From Devosia sediminis (lineage in GTDB: Bacteria > Pseudomonadota > Alphaproteobacteria > Rhizobiales > Devosiaceae), in contig NZ_JAEKMH010000002.1 of NCBI RefSeq assembly GCF_016411825.1, positions 620,001 to 684,000 of the forward strand: 64,000 bases of DNA, written 5' to 3'. The notes under the pieces are model-generated. The model was not told where the DNA came from and did not search any database. It worked only from the letters and a program-made list of their open reading frames with translations. A program made the translations under genes and the position numbers. Below, piece after piece: positions 25,795 through 32,732 of this stretch. How positions within the stretch are numbered: the first letter of the stretch is position 1; every line of letters begins with the position of its first letter.

Positions 25795-26201
25795 CAGCCG
25801 CCGCGCTCCGCATCGAGGTAGTGCCGCATCCGCGCCAGGGCGAAGATGCTGCCCTCGCTCATCAGGTCGACTGGCGTGCGGCCGCCCAAATCGGCATTGG
25901 GCTTTTTTACCCAGGAGTAGCCGCGCTCGGGTTCGGTGAAGAGATAGCGCAGGCCCTTGTGGATACCCATGAGCAGCGACAGGCGCGTGGCGAGGTCGCG
26001 GTCGATGCGACCGGTCTCGCCGGCCTTCCAACGGGCAAAGGTGCGGGCGGCAAGGCCACCCAGAATCTGGCGCGCCTCGGCGTCGCTCACCTGCCAGTGC
26101 TCGAACAACCTGATTACGGCGCGGGCCATTGCCGCCGCCTCGGCTTCGGTCAGCGCGGCCGTCTCGGGTATGGCTTCGGTGCGCGGCAATTCGTGCAGCA
26201 C
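25791..26201 (-). CDS. Xre/MbcA/ParS-type antitoxin of the RES toxin
   Basis: The 136-residue protein has an Xre-like HTH (about residues 30-75, ARQILGGLAARTFARWKAG). A C-terminal MbcA/ParS toxin-binding domain follows (YLFTEPERGYSWVKKPNADLGGRTPVDLMSEG...ALARMRHYL). GTG 26201 was preferred over a TTG 42 bp upstream because AAGGAGAG sits 5 bases before it. The promoter contains TTGCCATTTGGCA and TTTGTTGCCAAA palindromes (26205-26253) that the antitoxin probably binds to repress the pair. Confidence 0.88.
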   Translation of the reverse strand: MLHELPRTEAIPETAALTEAEAAAMARAVIRLFEHWQVSDAEARQILGGLAARTFARWKAGETGRIDRDLATRLSLLMGIHKGLRYLFTEPERGYSWVKKPNADLGGRTPVDLMSEGSIFALARMRHYLDAERGGW

Positions 26202-26341
26202 GGCAACTCTCCTTTTGGCAACAAATAGGACATTTTGTGCCAAATGGCAAGTGACGTGCCGGTATGGGTGGTTCAGTTTGCTTGTTCGGGAAGCGGGGCG
26301 CTGGCTATAAGAGACGCAAGTAGACCAACAGGCGGTGCGAT

Positions 26342-27841
26342 ATGCTCGTAGACGGCAAGATCTTTCTGGGTGCGAGCGACCGGCCGGAATACCTCAACCT
26401 CAAATATGCCAATCGCCACGGACTGATCACTGGCGCCACGGGTACTGGCAAGACGGTGAGCCTGCAGGTGCTCGCGGAAGGCTTCTCGGCGGCCGGCGTG
26501 CCGGTCTTTGCCGCCGACATCAAGGGCGACCTGTCGGGCGTGTCGAAGCTGGGCAAGGCTCAGGACTGGCAGACCAAGAGGGCCGAGGATATCGGCTTTG
26601 CCGATTACGCCGACGACGTCTTCCCGGTGATTTTCTGGGACCTGTTCGGCAAGCAGGGGCATCCGGTGCGGGCCACCATTTCCGAAATGGGGCCGGTGCT
26701 GCTGAGCCGCATTCTCGATCTCAACGACACCCAGGAGGGCGTGCTCAACATTGCCTTCCGCGTCGCCGACGAGGAAGGCCTCCTGCTGCTCGACCTCAAG
26801 GATCTGCGGGCACTGCTGGTCGATATCCAGGAGCGCGCCAAGGAAATCTCGGCGCGCTACGGCAATGTCACGACGGCCTCGATCGGCGCCATCCAGCGGG
26901 CGCTGCTGGTGCTCGACCAGCAGGGCGCAGATAACTTCTTCGGCGAGCGCGCGCTCGAGATTGCCGACCTGATGCGTACGGACAGCGACGGGCGCGGGGT
27001 GGTCTCGATCCTCGCGGCGGACCAGTTGATGCAGTCGCCGCGGCTCTACGCGACCTTCCTGCTCTGGCTGCTATCGGAATTGTTCGAAGTGCTGCCCGAG
27101 GTGGGCGATCCGGACAAGCCCAAACTAGTCTTCTTCTTCGACGAAGCGCATCTGCTGTTCGACGACGCGCCCAAGGCGCTGATCGACAAGGTCGAGCAGG
27201 TGGTGAAGCTGATCCGCTCCAAGGGCGTCGGCGTTTATTTCGTCACCCAGAACCCCATCGACATTCCCGAAAGCGTGCTGGCCCAGCTCTCCAATCGCGT
27301 CCAGCACGCGCTGCGCGCCTATACCCCACGCGAGCAGAAGGCAGTGCGGGTAGCGGCGGAGACGTTCCGGCCGAACCCGGCCTTTTCGACCGAAGAGGTG
27401 ATCACCCAGCTCGGCATCGGCGAGGCGCTGGTCTCGGTGCTCGAGGACAAGGGCGTTCCTTCAATGGTCGGGCGCACCTTCATCCGTCCGCCCTCGGCTC
27501 AGGTGGGCCCAATCTCGCCGGCTGAGCGCGATGCGACGCTGGCCAATTCGCCGGTCGGCGGCCTCTACGACATCGTTCAGGACCGCGAGTCGGCCTATGA
27601 AATCCTGCAAAAGCGGGCGCGCGACAAGCAGCTCGCCGACGAACGGGCGCAGTATGAAAGCCTGCGCCAGGAAGAGGCCGACCGCCTCGCCAAGGAGCGG
27701 GAACGCGCCGATCGTGCGGCCGCCCCGCGCCGCAGCAGCCGGCAAACCCCGGCCGAGGCAGCCATCAATTCCATGGCCCGGACCTTTGGTCGCGAACTGG
27801 TGCGTGGCATTCTCGGCAGTCTCACAGGGAAACGCCGCTGA
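26342..27841 (+). CDS. HerA-like DNA-translocase ATPase, DUF853 (YjgR) family
   Basis: The 499-residue FtsK/HerA-superfamily ATPase has Walker A GATGTGKT (residues about 31-38), ADIKGDLSGVSK (about 59), Walker B VFFFDEAHLLFDDAP (about 262), the sensor FVTQNP and an arginine-finger region LSNRVQHALRAYTP. A charged coiled-coil stretch (residues about 420-465) precedes the C-terminus. Members are widespread and their role is not established. The gene overlaps its downstream LOG-like partner by 1 bp (TGATG), so the products probably act together. Confidence 0.85.
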   Translation: MLVDGKIFLGASDRPEYLNLKYANRHGLITGATGTGKTVSLQVLAEGFSAAGVPVFAADIKGDLSGVSKLGKAQDWQTKRAEDIGFADYADDVFPVIFWDLFGKQGHPVRATISEMGPVLLSRILDLNDTQEGVLNIAFRVADEEGLLLLDLKDLRALLVDIQERAKEISARYGNVTTASIGAIQRALLVLDQQGADNFFGERALEIADLMRTDSDGRGVVSILAADQLMQSPRLYATFLLWLLSELFEVLPEVGDPDKPKLVFFFDEAHLLFDDAPKALIDKVEQVVKLIRSKGVGVYFVTQNPIDIPESVLAQLSNRVQHALRAYTPREQKAVRVAAETFRPNPAFSTEEVITQLGIGEALVSVLEDKGVPSMVGRTFIRPPSAQVGPISPAERDATLANSPVGGLYDIVQDRESAYEILQKRARDKQLADERAQYESLRQEEADRLAKERERADRAAAPRRSSRQTPAEAAINSMARTFGRELVRGILGSLTGKRR

Positions 27842-28392
27842 TGGCCGCTCTTACGCAGGCAGTACCGACCGTCGCCATCTTCGCCTCGGACAAGGGGCCG
27901 GGCGATCCCGAACGCGCCAGCCTCATGGGTGAGGTCGGGCGGGTGTTCGCGCGCAAGGGCGCGCGCATGTTGTGCCTTGCCGAACAGGGCGTCATTCCGG
28001 TGCCGCTGGTGACCGCGGCACGCACCGCCGGGGGCCAGGTGGAAGTGGTTGCCGATGCCAGCATCGTCTTGCCGCAGGCCCTGAGCGAAGTGCCGATCAC
28101 GGTGCTGCCCGAAGCTGCGGCGCGGCACGCATATCTCGCCGAGATGAGTGCCGCCTATGTGGCACTGCCCGGCTCGCTGGCCTCGGCCAATGCGCTGTTC
28201 GGCGCCTGGTCGACCGGCGCCGGCCGGCCGGTGGTGATGCTCAACCGGCACAAGGCTTTCGACGTGCTGCGCGGCTTCGCCGTCGATGTGTTGGCTGCCT
28301 CGGTGCCCAATTATGACCGCAACATCCAGTTCGCCGAGACGGTTGAGGATCTCTGGAACAAGGTCGTTTGGGTCAGCGAGCAGAGGCGGTAG
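27841..28392 (+). CDS. LOG/SLOG-like Rossmann-fold protein
   Basis: The 183-residue protein opens with VAIFASDKGPGDPERASLMGEV, resembling the LOG phosphoribohydrolase/SLOG fold. It has AYVALPGSLASANALFGAW where LOG enzymes have the catalytic PGGxGTxxE. The glycine-threonine-glutamate residues are absent, so hydrolysis of nucleotide cytokinin-type substrates is doubtful and a nucleotide-binding or sensing role is possible. It is translationally coupled to the HerA-like ATPase. Function unknown. Confidence 0.7.
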   Translation: MAALTQAVPTVAIFASDKGPGDPERASLMGEVGRVFARKGARMLCLAEQGVIPVPLVTAARTAGGQVEVVADASIVLPQALSEVPITVLPEAAARHAYLAEMSAAYVALPGSLASANALFGAWSTGAGRPVVMLNRHKAFDVLRGFAVDVLAASVPNYDRNIQFAETVEDLWNKVVWVSEQRR

Positions 28393-28402
28393 GAGCGGAC
28401 CA

Positions 28403-28535
28403 TTCCCCCACCCTAGCTTCGCTACGGCCTGCGGCCAGCTCCGCTACCCTCCCCACAAGGGGGAGGGAGACGATGAACACTGGAGCTTTCACCTGCGCCT
28501 CCCTCCCCTTGATGGGGAGGGAATGAGGGTGGGGT
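28403..28535. repeat. Palindromic repeat family A, copy 5
   Basis: The arms CCCCCACCCTAGCTTCGCTA...CCTCCCCACAAGGGGGAGGG and CCTCCCCTTGATGGGGAGGGAATGAGGGTGGGG surround a short core. It fills the 160-bp gap between the convergent LOG-like and receiver genes. The GCTTCGCTACGGCCTGCGGCCAGC insertion is shared with the copy at 57795-57935. Confidence 0.83.
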
Positions 28536-28552
28536 GATTTCGCTGAGCCTTG

Positions 28553-29104
28553 CTAATTCAGCGGTCCCATGTCCGGGCGGCTGGCGCGGCGGTCGGGGAA
28601 GAGGGGCACGACGTTGTCGGTGTAGCGGCGGGCAGGATGCGGCTCGGGCTTGCGGGTCGGGACGCGGTTGCGCCGCTCCGGGCCGCGATAGCCGAAACCG
28701 AGGGCGCCCACGACGCTGCGATTGAGCAGGCGCGCCTGGACCCGTTGCAGCAGGTGGCGCGGCGACATGGGCTTGACCACGACTTCGTCGATACCGGCGC
28801 TGATGGCCTGCTGGCGCATGGGCGGGGTGATGGCGCGGGTGAGCGCAATCACCGGCAGGTCGCGTGACACAAGGCGGGGGTCGAGGCGAATGGCCTCGAC
28901 CATTTCATAAGCGGGGCGGCCATCGCGGTCGAAATCCACCACCAGCATGTCGAGTGGGGCGATGCGCATATAGGCGAAGAGTTCGGCTTCGCTGTCGAAG
29001 GGGCGGACACGCAGGCGCGAATCGCCGGCCAGGACCATGCTCAGCAGAGCGCTGAGGGCCGGATTGGCGGCCAATATGGCGATGGTCTTGCCCGGAATGC
29101 TCAC
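28553..29104 (-). CDS. Single-domain response regulator with basic C-terminal tail
   Basis: The 183-residue protein has a CheY-like receiver domain in residues 1-128: a phospho-acceptor Asp in MLVVDFDRDGRP (about residue 58), Thr/Ser switch ALTRA, and Lys in VVKPMSPRHL. The acidic pair that normally follows strand 1 is replaced by AANPAL, so metal binding may be weak. The tail (YRGPERRNRVPTRKPEPHP) is proline/arginine rich with no output domain. An exact CtrA box lies 19 bp upstream of the start. It may act by protein contact in the cell-cycle network, which is inference. Confidence 0.8.
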   Translation of the reverse strand: MSIPGKTIAILAANPALSALLSMVLAGDSRLRVRPFDSEAELFAYMRIAPLDMLVVDFDRDGRPAYEMVEAIRLDPRLVSRDLPVIALTRAITPPMRQQAISAGIDEVVVKPMSPRHLLQRVQARLLNRSVVGALGFGYRGPERRNRVPTRKPEPHPARRYTDNVVPLFPDRRASRPDMGPLN

Positions 29105-29122
29105 GAGTCACCCTTCTTGTCG

Positions 29123-29137
29123 TTAACGCTTCGTTAA
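29123..29137. promoter_or_regulatory. CtrA-binding box (exact TTAA-N7-TTAA)
   Basis: TTAACGCTTCGTTAA is an exact match to the alphaproteobacterial CtrA consensus and nearly palindromic. It lies 19 bp from the start of the receiver gene at 28553-29104, where it would overlap the promoter. TTAA is rare in this GC-rich sequence, which strengthens the call. Confidence 0.65.
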
Positions 29138-29260
29138 CACGCCTCAACGGGGGATTGAAGCGGGCGGTTCCGGTTCTCGAGGGAGAACGAGAAGAAAGTA
29201 AACCGGGTGGTCGGCGCCGCGTCACCGTGCCCGTTGCGCCGGGAGGCGGCACCTGCTTGA

Positions 29261-29671
29261 TTGGCGCCATTCGAAGTGACGAAAGCGGGACCGTTGAGAC
29301 CCCTCTACCTGATCCTTGGCCTCGCCTCGACCGCTGTCGGGATTGCCGGCGCCTTCCTGCCCCTGGTGCCGACGACGCCGCTGCTGATCCTGGCGACCTG
29401 GTTCTTCGCCAGGTCGTCGCCACGGCTGGAGCGCTGGCTGGTCGAGCATCCTAAATTCGGCCCGTTGCTGCGCGCCTGGCGCGAAGAGGGCGCCATTCCA
29501 CGTCGCGCCAAGATTGCCGCACTGTGCGGCATCGCCGTGGGCGTGGTGTTCTTCTGGATCGGCGCCAAGCCCGGCTACTGGCTGTGGCTGGCTGGGGCGG
29601 CGGTGCTGGGCGGCAGTGCGGGCTATATCCTGTCGCGGCCGGATGGCTCGGGCCGGCAGGCGGCGGAGTAA
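29261..29671 (+). CDS. YbaN-like DUF454 inner membrane protein
   Basis: The small membrane protein has about three helices and the family signature FLPLVPTTPLLILATWFFARSSPRLERWL, followed by FGPLLRAWREEGAIPRRAKI, matching E. coli YbaN along its length. The start is uncertain: TTG 29261 gives 136 residues, TTG 29294 gives 125 and fits the family N-terminus (LRPLYLILG) better. No strong ribosome binding site decides it. Function unknown. Confidence 0.82.
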   Translation: MAPFEVTKAGPLRPLYLILGLASTAVGIAGAFLPLVPTTPLLILATWFFARSSPRLERWLVEHPKFGPLLRAWREEGAIPRRAKIAALCGIAVGVVFFWIGAKPGYWLWLAGAAVLGGSAGYILSRPDGSGRQAAE

Positions 29672-29677
29672 AAGAAA

Positions 29678-29705
29678 ACGGCGGGATTGCTCCCGCCGTT
29701 GTCGT
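29678..29705. terminator. Bidirectional intrinsic terminator
   Basis: ACGGCGGGA-TTGC-TCCCGCCGT forms a perfect 9-bp stem with a 4-nt loop. On the minus strand it is followed by TTTTCTTTT and so ends sodB transcripts; on the plus strand TGTCGTTT follows, a weaker end for the DUF454 gene. Confidence 0.8.
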
Positions 29706-29725
29706 TTCCAAGGGTCAGAGGCCGA

Positions 29726-30340
29726 TCAGGCCGAGGCTTCATCGAACATGTGCTCGACATGTTCCCAGTTCACCAGGTTGTCGAACCAGGCTTCGAGATA
29801 CTTGGGACGGGCATTGCGGTAGTCGATGTAATAGGAGTGCTCCCACACGTCGACGCCGAGCAGCGGATGGCCGCCATAGACCAGCGGCGACTCGCCATTG
29901 GCGGTCTTGGTGACTTCGAGCTTGCCGGTCTTCTGATTGAGCGACAGCCAGGCCCAGCCCGAACCGAACTGGGTGGTGCCGGCCTGGATGAAGTCGGCGC
30001 GGAACTTGTCGAAGCCGCCCAGATCCTCGTCGACCTTGGCCGCCAGCTTGCCCGGCAGCGACTTGCCGCCGCCATTGGGCTTCATCCAGTTCCAGAAGTG
30101 GACGTGGTTGTAGTGCTGGCCGGCATTGTTGAAGAGGCCCGCATTCTTGCCGAAGGCTTCCTTGACGATGTCTTCGAGCGGCAGGATTTCGAGGCCCGAG
30201 CCTTCAAGCAGCTTTTCGCCGTTGGTGACATAGGCCTGGTGATGCTTGTCGTGGTGGAATTCCAGCGTTTCGGCGGACATGTAGGGGCCGAGGGCATCAT
30301 AGGCGTAGGGCAGGGGCGGCAGGGTGAACTTGGTGGACAT
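29726..30340 (-). CDS. sodB: Superoxide dismutase, Fe/Mn family
   Basis: Cytoplasmic 204-residue SOD converting superoxide to peroxide and oxygen. Metal ligands are visible as the histidine in LEFHHDKHHQAY (about 27), the histidine in YNHVHFWNWM (about 77) and the pair in DVWEHSYYIDYRN (about 160-170). The FGSGWAWL segment and glutamine-containing FNNAGQHYNH favour iron. GGAGG lies upstream of ATG 30340. A 17-bp palindrome lies at positions -24 to -40 from the start. Confidence 0.93.
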   Translation of the reverse strand: MSTKFTLPPLPYAYDALGPYMSAETLEFHHDKHHQAYVTNGEKLLEGSGLEILPLEDIVKEAFGKNAGLFNNAGQHYNHVHFWNWMKPNGGGKSLPGKLAAKVDEDLGGFDKFRADFIQAGTTQFGSGWAWLSLNQKTGKLEVTKTANGESPLVYGGHPLLGVDVWEHSYYIDYRNARPKYLEAWFDNLVNWEHVEHMFDEASA

Positions 30341-30363
30341 GGTAGCCTCCGTTTCTGGAACTG

Positions 30364-30380
30364 TTTGACGCTGCGTCAAA
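30364..30380. promoter_or_regulatory. Palindromic operator candidate upstream of sodB
   Basis: TTTGACGC-T-GCGTCAAA is a perfect 8-bp inverted repeat around one base, 24-40 bp upstream of the sodB ATG. It could bind a dimeric regulator of oxidative stress or iron. Which one cannot be told from sequence. Confidence 0.45.
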
Positions 30381-30440
30381 ATCGGAACTGGGGTGAAGGT
30401 ATAGGCAAATTGCTGTGTCGCAACAATGTCGCCGGGGGAA

Positions 30441-32522
30441 CTAACCGTCCAATCCGACTGACTTTATTGCAAAAGCATAGCACTGGGCGGTTTCCTTGAG
30501 GCGGTCGAAGCGGCCCGAGGCGCCGCCATGGCCCGCGCTCATATTGGTCTTGAGGTACAATGGGGCATCGCCGGCCTTGGTTGCCCGGAGCCTGGCCACC
30601 CACTTGGCCGGTTCCCAATAGGTGACGCGCGGATCGGTGAGGCCGGCAAGGGCGAAAATCGGCGGATAGGCCTGATCGCTGACCGCCTCGTAAGGGGCGT
30701 AGGCCGCGATGCGGGCATAGTCCTCGGGCGAGGTGATGGGATTGCCCCATTCGGGCCATTCGGGCGGGGTGAGCGGCAGGGTATCGTCGAGCATGGTGTT
30801 GAGCACGTCGACAAAAGGCACCTGGGCGACAATGCCGCCCCAGAGGTCCGGTCGGAGATTGGCAATGGCGCCCATCAGCATGCCGCCGGCCGACCCGCCC
30901 TGGGCGACGATCCTGCCGGGTTGGGTGTAGCCCTCGGCGATCAGCATTTCGGCGGCGGCGATGAAGTCGGTAAAGGTGTTGGCCTTGTGCTCGCGCCGGC
31001 CCTGCTTGTACCAGCGATAGCCCTTTTCCATGCCGCCGCGGATATGGGCGATGGCATAGACAAAGCCGCGGTCGACCAGCGACAGCACCGAGACCGAGAA
31101 GGCCGCGGGCATCGACATGCCATAGGCGCCGTAGCCATAGAGCAGGGTCGGGTTGGCGCCGTCGAGGGCGAGGCCCTTGCGGTAGAGCAGGGTGACCGGC
31201 ACCTGCTCGCCATCCGCGGCGGTGGCAAAGAGGCGGCGGGTCTCGTAGTCGGCCGGGTCGTGGCCCGAGGGCACGTCCTGGGTCTTGAGCAGGGTGCGCT
31301 TGCCGGTACCGAGGTCGAAGTCGAACAGTTGCTGCGGCGTGGTCGGCGAGGAATAGGTGAGGCGGAATACCGCGGTGTCGAACTCGTAGCCGGTCGACAT
31401 GCCCAGCGAGTAGGCTTCCTCGGCGAAGTTGACGGTCTCTTCCTGGCCGGTGCGCAGGTCGCGGGCGACGATGCGCGGCAGGCCGTCCTCGCGTTCGAGG
31501 CGGAGCATGTGGTTGGCGAGGAGAGACACGTCGAGGACGAGGACGCCCTCGCGGTGCGGCACGAGATCGACCCAGTTTTCGGCGCCGGGCGCGTCCGCGG
31601 CGACCGTGACGATCTTGTAGTCCTCGGCGCCATCGGCATTGGTGCGGATAAAGAGCTGCCCGCCGCGCTCATCGACTTCGTATTCACGGTCCACGAGGCG
31701 CGGAGCGACGAGACGCGGCTCGCCGCCCTTGTCGGCGTCGATCAGCCAGACTTCGCTGGTCTGGTGGTCATGCGCATCGATGATGATGAACTTGTCGGAC
31801 AGCGTCTTGCCGACGCCGACGAAGAAGCCCGGGTCTTTTTCCTCGTAGATGATCGGGTCGCTGGCCTGGTCGGTGCCGAGGTCATGCCGCCGGATACGGT
31901 AAGGGCGGTGGTTGTCGTCGTATTCGGTGTAGTAGAGGGCGCTGGAGTCATTGGACCAGACATAGGAGCCGGCGGTCTCGCGGATGACGTCGTCGCTGTC
32001 CTTGCCGGTGGCAAGGTCGCGCAGGACGATGTCGTAATATTCCGAGCCGGCGCGGTCAGCGGCCCAGGCGAGGGTCCGGTGCGATGGATCGTGGCTGGCG
32101 CCGGCAAAGCCGAAATAGGTCTCGCCCGCTTCGACATTGCAATCGAGCAGCACGGTCTCCGCGCCACCATTGCGCGGGGTGCGAACGATCAGGGGATACT
32201 GCTTCCCCTCGAGCATGCGCGTATTGTAGGCCCAGTCGCCGTCGGGCAGGGGGACGCCGCTGTCGTCTTCCTTGATGCGGCCGCGAATCTCCTTGTAGAT
32301 CGCGTCCTGAAGCTTGGCGGTCGGTTGGCCAAATTCGGCCTCGTAATAGTCGTTCTCGGCCTCGAGATAGACGCGGATATCGGCGGCCAGCGTCTCGGGC
32401 TTCTGCATCACCTCCTGCCAGTTGTCGGCGCGCAGCCACGCATAGGGATCCTCGCGGGTCACGTTGTGATGCGTGTAGCTGTGAGGGACGCGCTTGGCGA
32501 CGGGCGGGGTGGACTTGGACAT
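30441..32522 (-). CDS. ptrB: Oligopeptidase B (S9A serine peptidase)
   Basis: The 693-residue cytoplasmic peptidase cleaves short peptides after Arg or Lys. The beta-propeller occupies about 70-400 and the alpha/beta hydrolase 420-693. Catalytic Ser lies in QGGSAGGML, with IRGGMEKGYRWY, Asp in LTDPRVTYWEPAKW, and His in SAGHGGASGRFD, all in family positions. No signal peptide. It is transcribed convergently to sodB's upstream region with no linked partner. Confidence 0.93.
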   Translation of the reverse strand: MSKSTPPVAKRVPHSYTHHNVTREDPYAWLRADNWQEVMQKPETLAADIRVYLEAENDYYEAEFGQPTAKLQDAIYKEIRGRIKEDDSGVPLPDGDWAYNTRMLEGKQYPLIVRTPRNGGAETVLLDCNVEAGETYFGFAGASHDPSHRTLAWAADRAGSEYYDIVLRDLATGKDSDDVIRETAGSYVWSNDSSALYYTEYDDNHRPYRIRRHDLGTDQASDPIIYEEKDPGFFVGVGKTLSDKFIIIDAHDHQTSEVWLIDADKGGEPRLVAPRLVDREYEVDERGGQLFIRTNADGAEDYKIVTVAADAPGAENWVDLVPHREGVLVLDVSLLANHMLRLEREDGLPRIVARDLRTGQEETVNFAEEAYSLGMSTGYEFDTAVFRLTYSSPTTPQQLFDFDLGTGKRTLLKTQDVPSGHDPADYETRRLFATAADGEQVPVTLLYRKGLALDGANPTLLYGYGAYGMSMPAAFSVSVLSLVDRGFVYAIAHIRGGMEKGYRWYKQGRREHKANTFTDFIAAAEMLIAEGYTQPGRIVAQGGSAGGMLMGAIANLRPDLWGGIVAQVPFVDVLNTMLDDTLPLTPPEWPEWGNPITSPEDYARIAAYAPYEAVSDQAYPPIFALAGLTDPRVTYWEPAKWVARLRATKAGDAPLYLKTNMSAGHGGASGRFDRLKETAQCYAFAIKSVGLDG

Positions 32523-32732
32523 GATCTCTCCGCGGGAGGGGCGGCGGCAGCCGCCAAAGCAGGGTGCTAGAGCACATAGGCCGCCCGCCGCAGCATTGCC
32601 AGCCCCGGAAATGGTTGAAAACGCATGATAGTCACCGAACGCCCGGGCGGATGCCCTTGTCGCGGGGGGCTCAACGGGTAAGGTCCCCTATCCGTTTTGA
32701 ATCGCCGACAGAGCGAGAGAGGAGTGGCAGGT

